A DNA stretch of 25,771 nucleotides, from contig CAMLDY010000032.1 of the NCBI GenBank assembly GCA_946478895.1, positions 1 through 25,771 of the forward strand, written 5' to 3'. The position numbers were made by a program, and so were the translations under genes. Shown here in pieces: positions 8,199-15,573 of the stretch. Source of the stretch: an uncultured Gemmatimonadota bacterium. Its GTDB lineage: Bacteria > Gemmatimonadota > Gemmatimonadetes > Gemmatimonadales > Gemmatimonadaceae. The notes under the pieces are model-generated. The model was given only the letters and a program-made list of their open reading frames with translations, searched no databases and was not told where the DNA came from. Numbering within the stretch: position 1 is the stretch's first letter; each line of letters opens with the position of its first letter.

Positions 8199-9604
8199 GC
8201 GCCGCCGGATTTACGCGCGGAGCGCCGAAGCGCCTCCTCGATGCTGTTGAAACCGCGATTCCTACTGGCGCGGTGATGCCGCGCGATCAGGCGCAGGCGC
8301 TGGTCGAGAAAGTCGTGAAGATGTCCAAGGCCGACGCCGTCACGGTCAGCGTGAACAGCGGTTATCAGGCTGACATCCGGTTCGCCGCCAATCAGGTCTC
8401 GACGTCGGGTGGAGTCGTGAACGGCCAGGTCGCGGTGCAGAGCACCTTCGGAAAGCGTCACGCCGCGACCACTACCAACGATTTCTCGGACGAATCGCTG
8501 CGCCGAGCGGTCGAGCAATCCGAAACGCTGGCGAAGCTGTCGCCGGAAGATCCTGAGACGATGCCGGAGCTGGGGCCGCAGACATATGTGCCGGTGAACG
8601 GCTACTTCGAGTCGACGGCGAATCTTTCGCCCGAGGATCGCGCGCGCGCAGCGCTCACCGCGCTGGATCCCGCGCGCAAGGCCGGCGATCTCAAGGCCGC
8701 GGGCTTCATCGTCGTCAACGCCGGCGCCAGCGCGCTCGGCAACAAGAGCGGGTTGTTCGCGTACGATCGCAACACCACCGCGAACTACACGTTGACTGTG
8801 CGCACCGACGATGGCACCGGTTCCGGCTGGGCCGGCGCCGAGCATCCCGATTGGAACAAGGTGGATTTCGCTGCGGTCTCGGCGCGCGCGATCGACAAGG
8901 CGCGGCTGTCGCGAAATCCGGTTGCGATCGAGCCCGGCCGCTACACCGTGATCCTCGAGCCGCAGGCGGTCGGCGACCTTGTGCAGCTGATGGCGTTCGC
9001 GCTCGCGGCACGCTCGGCCGATGAAGGACGCAGCGCATTCGCCAAGCAGGGCGGCGGGAACAAGATCGGTGAGAAGATCGTCGATCCCCGCGTCACCATC
9101 ATCTCAGACCCACAGGATCCGCAACTCCTGTCGCAGCCGTTCGATGGCCAGGGTCTGCCGCTCGGGCGCCAGGTCTGGGTCGAGAACGGTGTATTGAAGC
9201 AACTCTTCTACTCACGGTTCTGGGCGCAGAAGCAAGGCAAGCAGGCGACCGGCTTTCCGTCATCGGTCAAAATGATGGGCGGCAACACGTCGGTGGACGA
9301 CATGATCAAGTCGACGCCGAGGGGTGTGCTCGTCACGCGACTGTGGTATCTGCGGCAGGTCGATCCGCGCACGATTCTCTACACCGGGCTCACGCGCGAC
9401 GGAACTTTCCTGATCGAGAACGGCAAGATCTCGAAGGCGATCAAGAATTTCCGCTTCAACGAGTCGCCGCTGTTTTTGCTCAGCAATCTCGAGGCGATCG
9501 GGCCGGCCGTTCGACTCGCCGGGACCGAGGCGGGGGGCGCCGTCGTTATGCCGGCGATCAAAGCCAAAGATTTTGATTTCACCAGCTTGTCGGACGCCGT
9601 CTGA
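8195..9604 (+). CDS. pmbA: TldE/PmbA family protein, partner of TldD
   Basis: A 469-residue TldE-type subunit, the non-catalytic half of the TldD/TldE heterodimer: it lacks HExxxH and has the family C-terminal segments (DGTFLIENGKISKAIKNFRF, then NESPLF, and a final small-residue-rich tail). The N-terminus MSAAGFTRGAPKRLLDA carries no Sec, lipoprotein or Tat signal, in contrast to its coupled partner. If the two form a heterodimer, TldE could be carried through Tat together with TldD, or the start may be misread. The frame has no upstream extension beyond the ATGA overlap. The last bases before the palindromic element are its TGA at 9602-9604. Confidence 0.88.
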   Translation: MSAAGFTRGAPKRLLDAVETAIPTGAVMPRDQAQALVEKVVKMSKADAVTVSVNSGYQADIRFAANQVSTSGGVVNGQVAVQSTFGKRHAATTTNDFSDESLRRAVEQSETLAKLSPEDPETMPELGPQTYVPVNGYFESTANLSPEDRARAALTALDPARKAGDLKAAGFIVVNAGASALGNKSGLFAYDRNTTANYTLTVRTDDGTGSGWAGAEHPDWNKVDFAAVSARAIDKARLSRNPVAIEPGRYTVILEPQAVGDLVQLMAFALAARSADEGRSAFAKQGGGNKIGEKIVDPRVTIISDPQDPQLLSQPFDGQGLPLGRQVWVENGVLKQLFYSRFWAQKQGKQATGFPSSVKMMGGNTSVDDMIKSTPRGVLVTRLWYLRQVDPRTILYTGLTRDGTFLIENGKISKAIKNFRFNESPLFLLSNLEAIGPAVRLAGTEAGGAVVMPAIKAKDFDFTSLSDAV

Positions 9605-9627
9605 TTTTGAATTCGCTCGGATAGCCT

Positions 9628-9756
9628 ACTGAAGACGACCAGCTGGGGGCTGTGGGCGGAACGGCGGGCGGCTCTGAGCTCGGGCTTGATTTTTTCAAAC
9701 AAGAGCTCGGAGCGCCGAGCCGCTCCGCCGACAGCCATTTGCTGGTAGTCTTCAGT
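9628..9756 (+). mobile_element. 129-bp palindromic element, copy 1 (MITE-like)
   Basis: An imperfect inverted repeat: two 54-nt arms (9628-9681 and 9703-9756) around a 21-nt centre (9682-9702). Hand alignment gives 42 of 54 arm positions paired. The ends are exact 9-bp inverted repeats, ACTGAAGAC and GTCTTCAGT. The element is flanked directly by TAGCCT on both sides (9622-9627 and 9757-9762), which looks like a 6-bp target-site duplication. It has no ORF, so it would be non-autonomous. It sits between the tldE stop and the trhA start, ending 22 bases before the GTG, so it could act as terminator or leader structure. The loop has TTGATTTTTTCAAACAA, nearly identical in copy 3. Confidence 0.75.
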
Positions 9757-9778
9757 TAGCCTTTCTGGATCGGTATCG

Positions 9779-10438
<660 letters not shown>

Positions 10439-10484
10439 CAACGACCGCGGTGTCGCGGAAAGTGTCGGAGGGCCCCGTCGGATC

Positions 10485-10538
10485 ACTGAAGACTACCAGC
10501 TCGGGGCCATCGGCGGAGCGGCCCACAGCACCGAGCAC
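10485..10538 (-). mobile_element. Solo arm of the palindromic element (copy 2)
   Basis: These 54 bases begin ACTGAAGACTACCAGC and match the reverse complement of the right arms of copies 1 and 3, including the core TCGGCGGAGCGGC. No partner arm or TTGAT-T loop follows within the next 100 bases, so this is a truncated element in inverted orientation. It lies in the 171-bp gap between trhA and the convergent small membrane-protein gene. Its end may be read through from either side. Confidence 0.6.
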
Positions 10539-10609
10539 GCGTTGGAATGAGAGAGTCTAGCCCAATCCCATTGTCGAGTTCTGCGGACGATTCAGCCTTT
10601 CCGAGACCA

Positions 10610-10792
10610 TCACGCTCCGCCCAGTAAACGAAACACTCTCGAAAACAAAACGACGACGAGAGCTAACCCCAGGACGAAGACGACAACCGCCGCGCCGGGG
10701 ATAACGACGCTTTGCATCGGCCCGTTCGCAACTGACGCCGTTGCGGTGGAGTCGATCACAGGAGTCCAGTAATCACTTCGAGAAGTCTGCAT
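10610..10792 (-). CDS. Small single-pass membrane protein (second of paralogous pair)
   Basis: A 60-residue protein starting MQTSRSDYWTPVIDSTATAS, with one TM helix at about residues 31-50 and a short basic tail (RVFRLLGGA), so C-terminus in, N-terminus out by the positive-inside rule. It is a paralogue of the adjacent 57-residue protein: without gaps both have Met-Gln at 1-2, Pro 11, Asp-Ser 14-15, Ala 17 and Val-Val 29-30, and both end the helix with Arg-Val. The Shine-Dalgarno GGGAGG directly follows the upstream stop and lies 6 nt before the ATG. That strong site and the shared layout argue that it is real. Function unknown. Confidence 0.7.
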   Translation of the reverse strand: MQTSRSDYWTPVIDSTATASVANGPMQSVVIPGAAVVVFVLGLALVVVLFSRVFRLLGGA

Positions 10793-10803
10793 TCTGAACC
10801 TCC

Positions 10804-10977
10804 CTAGTTGAGAATCTTTATCACGCGGTAGACGACTGCGATCATGAGCACCAGAGTCATGGCCCCCGCTATCAGCGCTGCGCAGCTGACTACGTGCTCA
10901 ACGGTCGGCGCAGTCATCGCAACGATCGCGGCGGAGTCGACAGTGGGACCAAACTGGTTTATCAACGGGCCTTGCAT
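10804..10977 (-). CDS. Small single-pass membrane protein (first of paralogous pair)
   Basis: A 57-residue protein from ATG 10977-10975 to TAG 10806-10804. It starts MQGPLINQFGPTVDSAAIVA; a TM helix spans about residues 30-50, followed by a basic end (YRVIKILN). A GGAG sequence 8 bases upstream of the ATG is a good ribosome binding site. The paralogous gene begins 11 bp after its stop, so the two form an operon. Two TACGTAG direct repeats lie 56-72 bp upstream and may be its operator. The protein is too short for most gene finders and I recognise no family. Candidates are small subunits or regulators of a membrane complex. Confidence 0.65.
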   Translation of the reverse strand: MQGPLINQFGPTVDSAAIVAMTAPTVEHVVSCAALIAGAMTLVLMIAVVYRVIKILN

Positions 10978-11107
10978 TCGCAAACTCCGCTAAGGACGGA
11001 TCCACGCTAGTCGCCAACGCACCCTCGCCAAATACGTAGCCTTACGTAGAACGGCCCGCCGGTTGGGAATTCCTGAGACTTCCAGCGTAGCTGCGCACTC
11101 TTATTTC
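10978..11107 (-). promoter_or_regulatory. Upstream region of small membrane-protein operon with TACGTAG direct repeats
   Basis: Two exact TACGTAG copies (11033-11039 and 11043-11049) lie one helical turn apart, and each contains the self-complementary TACGTA. On the minus strand they are directly followed by TTGGCG (-35-like) and, 16 bp on, TAGCGT (a weak -10). A strong repeat next to a poor promoter suits an activator site. NarL/FixJ-type regulators often bind such sequences, but this assignment is inference. Confidence 0.35.
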
Positions 11108-11236
11108 ACTGAAGAAGACCAGCTGGGCGCAGTAAGCTGGCCCGCTGGCGGCTCTGAGCTCGGTATTGATCTTTTCAAACAAATGCTCAGCGCCGCCAGC
11201 CGCTCCGCCGACAGCCCCCAGCTGGTACTCTTCAGT
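11108..11236 (+). mobile_element. 129-bp palindromic element, copy 3 (MITE-like)
   Basis: Same length and design as copy 1: arms 11108-11161 and 11183-11236 with 41 of 54 positions paired, centre 11162-11182. The ends are ACTGAAGA and TCTTCAGT. The centre shows TTGATCTTTTCAAACAA (18 of 21 identical to copy 1 across the whole centre), and the right arm shares GCCGCTCCGCCGACAGCC with copy 1. No direct repeat flanks it, so it may be older. It lies between the small membrane-protein operon and lemA, 98 bp upstream of the lemA ATG. No ORF is inside. Confidence 0.72.
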
Positions 11237-11334
11237 GATGCCCTTGAATCCACGGCGTTCTTAAACTCGTAGTGATCTCCGGTTGACCGAGTGGTCTTCC
11301 GGCTGCAAGTTCTCCGAACTTCAACCCCACTTCG

Positions 11335-11889
11335 ATGGCATTCCTTGTCCTTCTGGTCATCATTGTCGTCGTCGTACTCGGGCTTGTTGGCATCTACAAC
11401 AAGCTCGTCTCGTTGCGCGTGCGCGCTCAGAACGCCTGGTCGGATATTGACGTCCAGCTCAAGCGGCGCGCCGATCTGGTTCCAAATCTCGTCAACACCG
11501 TCAAGGGCTACGCGGCGCACGAGCGCGAAACCCTCGACTCCGTCACCCAGGCCCGCGCGCGCGTACTCGCGGCGCAGGGCGGAACGCCGGGGCAGCGCGC
11601 GCAAGCCGAGGGCGAGCTGACCAACGCGCTCCGCGGGCTGACCGTCGCGGTCGAAGCGTATCCACAGCTCCAGGCTTCGGGCGGATTCCGCGATCTGCAG
11701 CAACAGCTCGGCAGCATCGAGGATGCAGTGCAGAACGCGCGGCGCTACTACAACGCCGTCGTCCGCGATTACAACACGGCGATCTCGACCGTGCCGTCGA
11801 ACTTCATCGCGGGTCCACTCAACTACAAGGAGCTCGAGTTCTTCCAGGCGGAAGCGGGTGACCGCGAGCTCCCCAAGGTAGCGTTCTAA
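11335..11889 (+). CDS. lemA: LemA family membrane protein
   Basis: A 184-residue LemA protein: one N-terminal TM helix (residues 3-22), then the family signature YNKLVSLRVRAQNAWSDIDV followed by QLKRRADLVPNLVNTVKGYA, a coiled alpha-helical domain, and the typical ending ELPKVAF. LemA proteins have an external N-terminus and a helical cytoplasmic domain; function is poorly known, and they often pair with DUF2207 or TPM proteins, as here. The upstream leader lacks a clear Shine-Dalgarno. The DUF2207 frame begins within a few bases of the lemA stop, so the two are probably coupled. Confidence 0.95.
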   Translation: MAFLVLLVIIVVVVLGLVGIYNKLVSLRVRAQNAWSDIDVQLKRRADLVPNLVNTVKGYAAHERETLDSVTQARARVLAAQGGTPGQRAQAEGELTNALRGLTVAVEAYPQLQASGGFRDLQQQLGSIEDAVQNARRYYNAVVRDYNTAISTVPSNFIAGPLNYKELEFFQAEAGDRELPKVAF

Positions 11890-11890
11890 G

Positions 11891-13639
11891 ATCCGTCGCG
11901 CCCTAGCGGTCGCGGCATTTCTTCTCTGCGCGCTCGTCCAGGCGGCGGGCGCGCAGGAACGCGACATACGCCTGCGGAAGTTTGACGCGCTCCTCACCGT
12001 CAACAAGGATGGAACGCTCGACGTAGTCGAGCGGCTCACCATCCGCTTCACGGGGGCGTGGAACGGGCTCAATCGCGACCTCTCCCTGCACCACAACACG
12101 GCGCAGGGTCGCGCCACCAAGCTCGGCGTCGAGGACGGCAGCATCACCGACGACACCGGCCAGCCGCTGGTCGTCGAGCACCAAACGATCGACAACGGCT
12201 GGACCCGCCGCTACCACATCTACATCCCCGGCGCGCACGACGCGGATCGCACCATCGTCATCCGATACCGCGTTCGCAACGCGATCCGGTTCTTTTACAA
12301 ATCGAGCGACGTCGGCGAGCTCGACGAGCTGTACTGGAACGTTACCGGCAACGCGTGGACGATGGAGATCGACAGCGTACACGCGCGTGTCGTGCTCCCG
12401 GAGTCGGTGCGGCCGACGCAGTCGGCGGTCTACACCGGTTACGCGTCGTCGACCCAAACCAACGCGGTGATCACGCGCGACGCGAACGAAGTCGACTTCG
12501 CTACGACCCAGGCGCTGCCGCCCAACGCTGGAATGACCATCGCCGTTGGCTGGCCCGCCGGAGCCATTGCCGGACGACCCAGCGAGGCCTACCAGCAGCT
12601 GGTCGCGATCCTGCGCTGGACACCACTTCTCATCCCGTTCCTCGTCTTCTTCTTCGCCTACAAGCGCTGGGACAAGAAGGGTCGGGACCCCAGGGAAGAC
12701 TCCTACGTCGTGCGCTACGAGCCCGTCGATGGAGAATCGCCCGCCGAGCTCGGCACGCTCGTCGACAACAAAGCCGACATGGAGGACATCACCGCCACCC
12801 TCGTCGATCTCGCGGTGCGTGGCTATATCCACATCACCGAGCTAACCGAGAAACATCTCTTCGGGCTGACCAGGAGCACCGACTACCAGCTCGACATTCT
12901 CCGCAAGCGCTCCGACTGGAAAGACCTCAAGCCCCACGAGATCAGCTATCTCGACGCACTCGGCCAGTGCGCGGCGAGCGACGCATACTCGATGAAAGTG
13001 TCGGAGCTGACGAACCGCTTCTACAAATTCCTTCCCGAGATCAAGAACGCGATTTACGACCGGCTGGTCGAGGTCGGCTACTACGTCGAGCGCCCGGATC
13101 GAACCCTCGGAAAATCCATCGGAATTGCGGTGTTCGTGACATTCATACTCGGTGGGCTGACGGTTCTATCACTCTCCCGGGCGTGGATTGTGTTCGACCC
13201 CGTCGCTCTCATCGTTGCGACGGTGGTGTCGGCGGTGATTCTCATCGTATTCGCGGCGATCATGCCCGCGCGCACAGCGGAAGGCGCCCACGCGCGTGCG
13301 GCAACGCTGGGATTCAAGGAATTTCTCAGCCGCGTCGAGGAAGACCGCTTCAGGCGGATGATCACCTCACCCGAGCTGTTCGAGAAATATCTGCCGTACG
13401 CGATGGCGTTCGGCGTCGAGGAGAAGTGGGCGAACGCGTTCAAGGACATCTACCGCGAGCCGCCGCAATGGTACACGGGCGGCAGTGGCCCCTTCAACGT
13501 CTCCAGCTTCTCGAACAGCATCAGCACCATGTCCAGCGCCGCAGCGAGCAGCATGTCTTCGAGTCCGAGCTCGTCGGGCTCCGGCGGTGGCGGATCGAGC
13601 GGCGGTGGCAGTGGCGGAGGCGGCGGGAGCGGATTCTGA
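11891..13639 (+). CDS. DUF2207 family membrane protein with apparent ATC start
   Basis: The 582-codon frame begins with a clear signal peptide (x-R-R-A-L-A-V-A-A-F-L-L-C-A-L-V-Q-A-A-G-A, cleaved near residue 21), then a DUF2207 beta-rich domain (about 25-215), a TM helix (about 237-256), a cytoplasmic region, two more TM helices (about 408-430 and 438-458) and a Gly/Ser tail (562-582) typical of the family. No ATG, GTG or TTG lies in frame between the TAG at 11879-11881 and ATG 12362. The ATC at 11891 is placed where the signal peptide would start, two bases after the lemA stop. Starting at 12362 would lose 157 residues, including the signal and much of the domain. Either a rare ATC start or a single-base error (ATG to ATC) explains this. 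Confidence 0.75.
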   Translation: MRRALAVAAFLLCALVQAAGAQERDIRLRKFDALLTVNKDGTLDVVERLTIRFTGAWNGLNRDLSLHHNTAQGRATKLGVEDGSITDDTGQPLVVEHQTIDNGWTRRYHIYIPGAHDADRTIVIRYRVRNAIRFFYKSSDVGELDELYWNVTGNAWTMEIDSVHARVVLPESVRPTQSAVYTGYASSTQTNAVITRDANEVDFATTQALPPNAGMTIAVGWPAGAIAGRPSEAYQQLVAILRWTPLLIPFLVFFFAYKRWDKKGRDPREDSYVVRYEPVDGESPAELGTLVDNKADMEDITATLVDLAVRGYIHITELTEKHLFGLTRSTDYQLDILRKRSDWKDLKPHEISYLDALGQCAASDAYSMKVSELTNRFYKFLPEIKNAIYDRLVEVGYYVERPDRTLGKSIGIAVFVTFILGGLTVLSLSRAWIVFDPVALIVATVVSAVILIVFAAIMPARTAEGAHARAATLGFKEFLSRVEEDRFRRMITSPELFEKYLPYAMAFGVEEKWANAFKDIYREPPQWYTGGSGPFNVSSFSNSISTMSSAAASSMSSSPSSSGSGGGGSSGGGSGGGGGSGF

Positions 13640-13926
13640 TGGGCCGAATCACACTTCGCATCCCGATGATCACCGCGCGTGGTCCGCTGCAACCCACTCA
13701 GGTGAGCCGCGAGTTTCAGGGATCCCTGCCCAGCGTTGGCGCGGTTGCGTTCGTCGCCAGCATCATCAGGCAAGGACTCGAGAGCGCGCAGTATCCCGAC
13801 TACAGAAATCTCAATGCGCTCGCCGACGAGTACCTCGTCCAGGAAGCCGCGCTCGTCACCGCGGTTCCGAACGACGTCTGGATCCGAAATGGTTTTTATC
13901 CGTTGAGCGACTGGAGCGAGGGATAG
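13639..13926 (+). CDS. 95-residue protein coupled to DUF2207 gene, unknown function
   Basis: The frame begins at ATG 13639-13641, overlapping the TGA of the DUF2207 gene (TGATG), and ends at TAG 13924-13926. It has no signal or TM helix; the sequence has a mixed alpha/beta look (starts MGRITLRIPMITARG, ends NGFYPLSDWSEG). Third codon positions are strongly G/C, as expected for a real gene. The same frame stays open further upstream inside DUF2207, but that part is antisense-like noise from the high GC. It is probably part of the lemA-DUF2207 operon; I do not recognise a family. Confidence 0.65.
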   Translation: MGRITLRIPMITARGPLQPTQVSREFQGSLPSVGAVAFVASIIRQGLESAQYPDYRNLNALADEYLVQEAALVTAVPNDVWIRNGFYPLSDWSEG

Positions 13927-14002
13927 CGCGGCTGGGTTTCCATAACGGGGAACTTTCGGGCGGGAACGGCCTGTAACATGAAGAACTTGGCGTCGGACAC
14001 AC

Positions 14003-14032
14003 TCAGCCGATCGTGATTAACGGCTGAGTTTC
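14003..14032 (+). terminator. Terminator-like hairpin after lemA operon
   Basis: A perfect 8-bp stem, CTCAGCCG (14003-14010) with CGGCTGAG (14022-14029), encloses an 11-nt loop and is followed by TTT. It lies 76 bp after the 95-residue gene and 45 bp before the next start, so it could end the lemA transcript. The T-run is short, so termination would be weak or factor-assisted. Confidence 0.45.
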
Positions 14033-14076
14033 CGTCCCGTCTAACTGCCAAACCTCTCCAGCATGGAGCTCGACAC

Positions 14077-14703
14077 ATGACAATGAAACCGTGGCTCGCG
14101 TGTAGCGTGGCGTTGGTGTTCGCCGTTGCCGCTTGCAGCGATTCAACCGGTCCCAATGGAATCACCGTCGAAGATGCAAACCAGCTCGCCGCCGACCTCG
14201 ACGCTACCAGCGCGTTCACCGTCGGCGACATCGGACTCGGCGCATCCTTCGACATCGCAACGGATGGCAGCGGCGCATCAGCGACCGTCACCTCGCCGAC
14301 GACCTTCGACAACACTTTCTCGTTCACCCACCAGTGCCCGAAGGGCGGCGACGTTGCGCTCGCCGGCCGCGTCGTCGGCAGCGGCGATCGCGCCACCCGC
14401 AGTCTCAACGTCGAGACGACCGGCACTCGTACCGATACCGATTGCGCGTTCCGGACGAAGCACGGCGAGATCACCCTCAACGGCAATCCCAACATCGCCT
14501 TCACTGGCTCGCTCAACATCGTGAATGGCGTGCTGTCGGGCCCGCAGACCGCGACCCACAAGGGGAGCTTCACGTGGGCGCGTACCGGTGGATCGGGTAC
14601 CTGCGACGTGGATCTGACTTCGACCTACGATCCCGGCACGCACACCGCGACAGTCACCGGAACGTTCTGCGGCGTCGACGTCAACGTCACCCGCAATCGT
14701 TAG
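14077..14703 (+). CDS. Secreted lipoprotein, unknown function
   Basis: A 208-residue lipoprotein: signal peptide with lipobox AVAAC and lipid Cys 20, followed by SDSTGPNGIT, the short Ser/Asp/Gly/Pro linker seen in other lipoproteins here. The mature part is Thr/Gly/Ser/Asp-rich beta-type sequence with four Cys (C86, C127, C174, C192 by count), which could form two disulfides. GGAG 8 nt upstream of the ATG is a good ribosome binding site. It converges with the next lipoprotein, whose stop is 10 bp away. I recognise no enzyme motif. It is likely anchored in the outer membrane or periplasm. Confidence 0.8.
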   Translation: MTMKPWLACSVALVFAVAACSDSTGPNGITVEDANQLAADLDATSAFTVGDIGLGASFDIATDGSGASATVTSPTTFDNTFSFTHQCPKGGDVALAGRVVGSGDRATRSLNVETTGTRTDTDCAFRTKHGEITLNGNPNIAFTGSLNIVNGVLSGPQTATHKGSFTWARTGGSGTCDVDLTSTYDPGTHTATVTGTFCGVDVNVTRNR

Positions 14704-14713
14704 ACTCCCTGCG

Positions 14714-15202
14714 TTACGAGCAGTACGGGCGAGTCCAGTCCGTGCTGCTCGTGACGGCGAGTGGAATTTGTATCGTTAGTTGTCCCGGCAGATCTGTGGC
14801 CAGCTCGATCATTCCATGTCCGGCAGCGAGGACGTCGTGGAAGCCCCCGAGGTTCGCGCCCTGCGCAGTACCTGTCGCTCCCTGCGAGATCTCCACGCGA
14901 TCCGGTGCAGCGACGCCGAGGGTCAACAGAACCTTCGAAGGATCGGTGGTGTCCTTGAACGACGCGGACGTGACGTGGCCCTTGAGTGCATCGCTGCTCA
15001 CCAGCCAATAAACCGACTGGTTGGAGAGCGAGCCGCGATTCTCGGAGAAGCTCATCGTCGCGTTGGCGAACGCCGCCCCATTGTCGTTGATCGTGCCCGC
15101 GACCTCGAGACTCCGTATCTCGTACGTACACTTCCCGCTGAGCAAGTCACAGCCGGTGACGGCCAGCGCGAGAATCAGGACGGAGATGTAACGGAACGGC
15201 AT
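14714..15202 (-). CDS. Small lipoprotein, unknown function
   Basis: A 162-residue lipoprotein with a short signal peptide (MPFRYISVLILALAVTG) and lipid Cys 18. The mature region has beta-type character (EIRSLEVAGTINDNG) and an acidic/polar surface; it has no recognisable domain. Another Cys lies at 25 and one near the C-terminus (RPYCS), which could pair. It is convergent with the upstream 208-residue lipoprotein, without a visible terminator in the 10-bp gap. Its own promoter must lie in the next 371 bp. Confidence 0.72.
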   Translation of the reverse strand: MPFRYISVLILALAVTGCDLLSGKCTYEIRSLEVAGTINDNGAAFANATMSFSENRGSLSNQSVYWLVSSDALKGHVTSASFKDTTDPSKVLLTLGVAAPDRVEISQGATGTAQGANLGGFHDVLAAGHGMIELATDLPGQLTIQIPLAVTSSTDWTRPYCS

Positions 15203-15573
15203 CTGGATAAAATAGCGGGACTCCCGTCCGCAATGAGCCGCTGGAAGCAGGCAGCGTGACGCGGGTCGCTCGTAGCATAAGCCAAGCTTGACGCGTCATG
15301 AGCCGTGCCGGAACCGGCCACCGGGCCGCGGTCCGCTCGTAGCAGAAAATGAATCTCCCCGGTCACGTCCTCACCTCCCCTCCGGCGGCCGCGGCATCGA
15401 CACCGCCGCGACCGTCACGCGAAGCAATGCCCCCGCCTTCCGCCGCGCCGGCTCCAGATTCGCCGACCGGCTCTGCTCGCACTCGAGGGTTGGCCGGCAT
15501 TTCCGTGAGCAGCCACTGCGCGCACCGCCGTGCGGTTTGTGTCGCACGGCGATGACGCTCGTGACCCTCGCTG
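15203..15573. promoter_or_regulatory. 371-bp intergenic region with a direct repeat
   Basis: No convincing gene is here; short open frames on both strands look like GC noise. It holds a direct repeat of GTC(C)GCTCGTAGCA at 15265-15277 and 15331-15344, and between them a 10-bp palindrome TGACGCGTCA at 15289-15298. As they sit upstream of the 15202 lipoprotein start, they may be regulatory. No promoter stands out. Confidence 0.35.

Noticed and set aside
10539..10600. Second half of copy 2
   Set aside because: A weak GAGC...TTGG match can be drawn, but it is too poor to call a loop or arm.
11101..12195. 364-codon minus-strand frame across copy 3 and lemA
   Set aside because: It runs through the palindromic element and antisense to lemA; no motif.
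12058..13638. Upstream part of a 622-codon frame overlapping DUF2207
   Set aside because: Arg/His-rich shadow frame; only its end from ATG 13639 looks like a gene.
14704..14713. Possible terminator between the convergent lipoproteins
   Set aside because: Only 10 bp separate the stops and no stem or T-run is visible.
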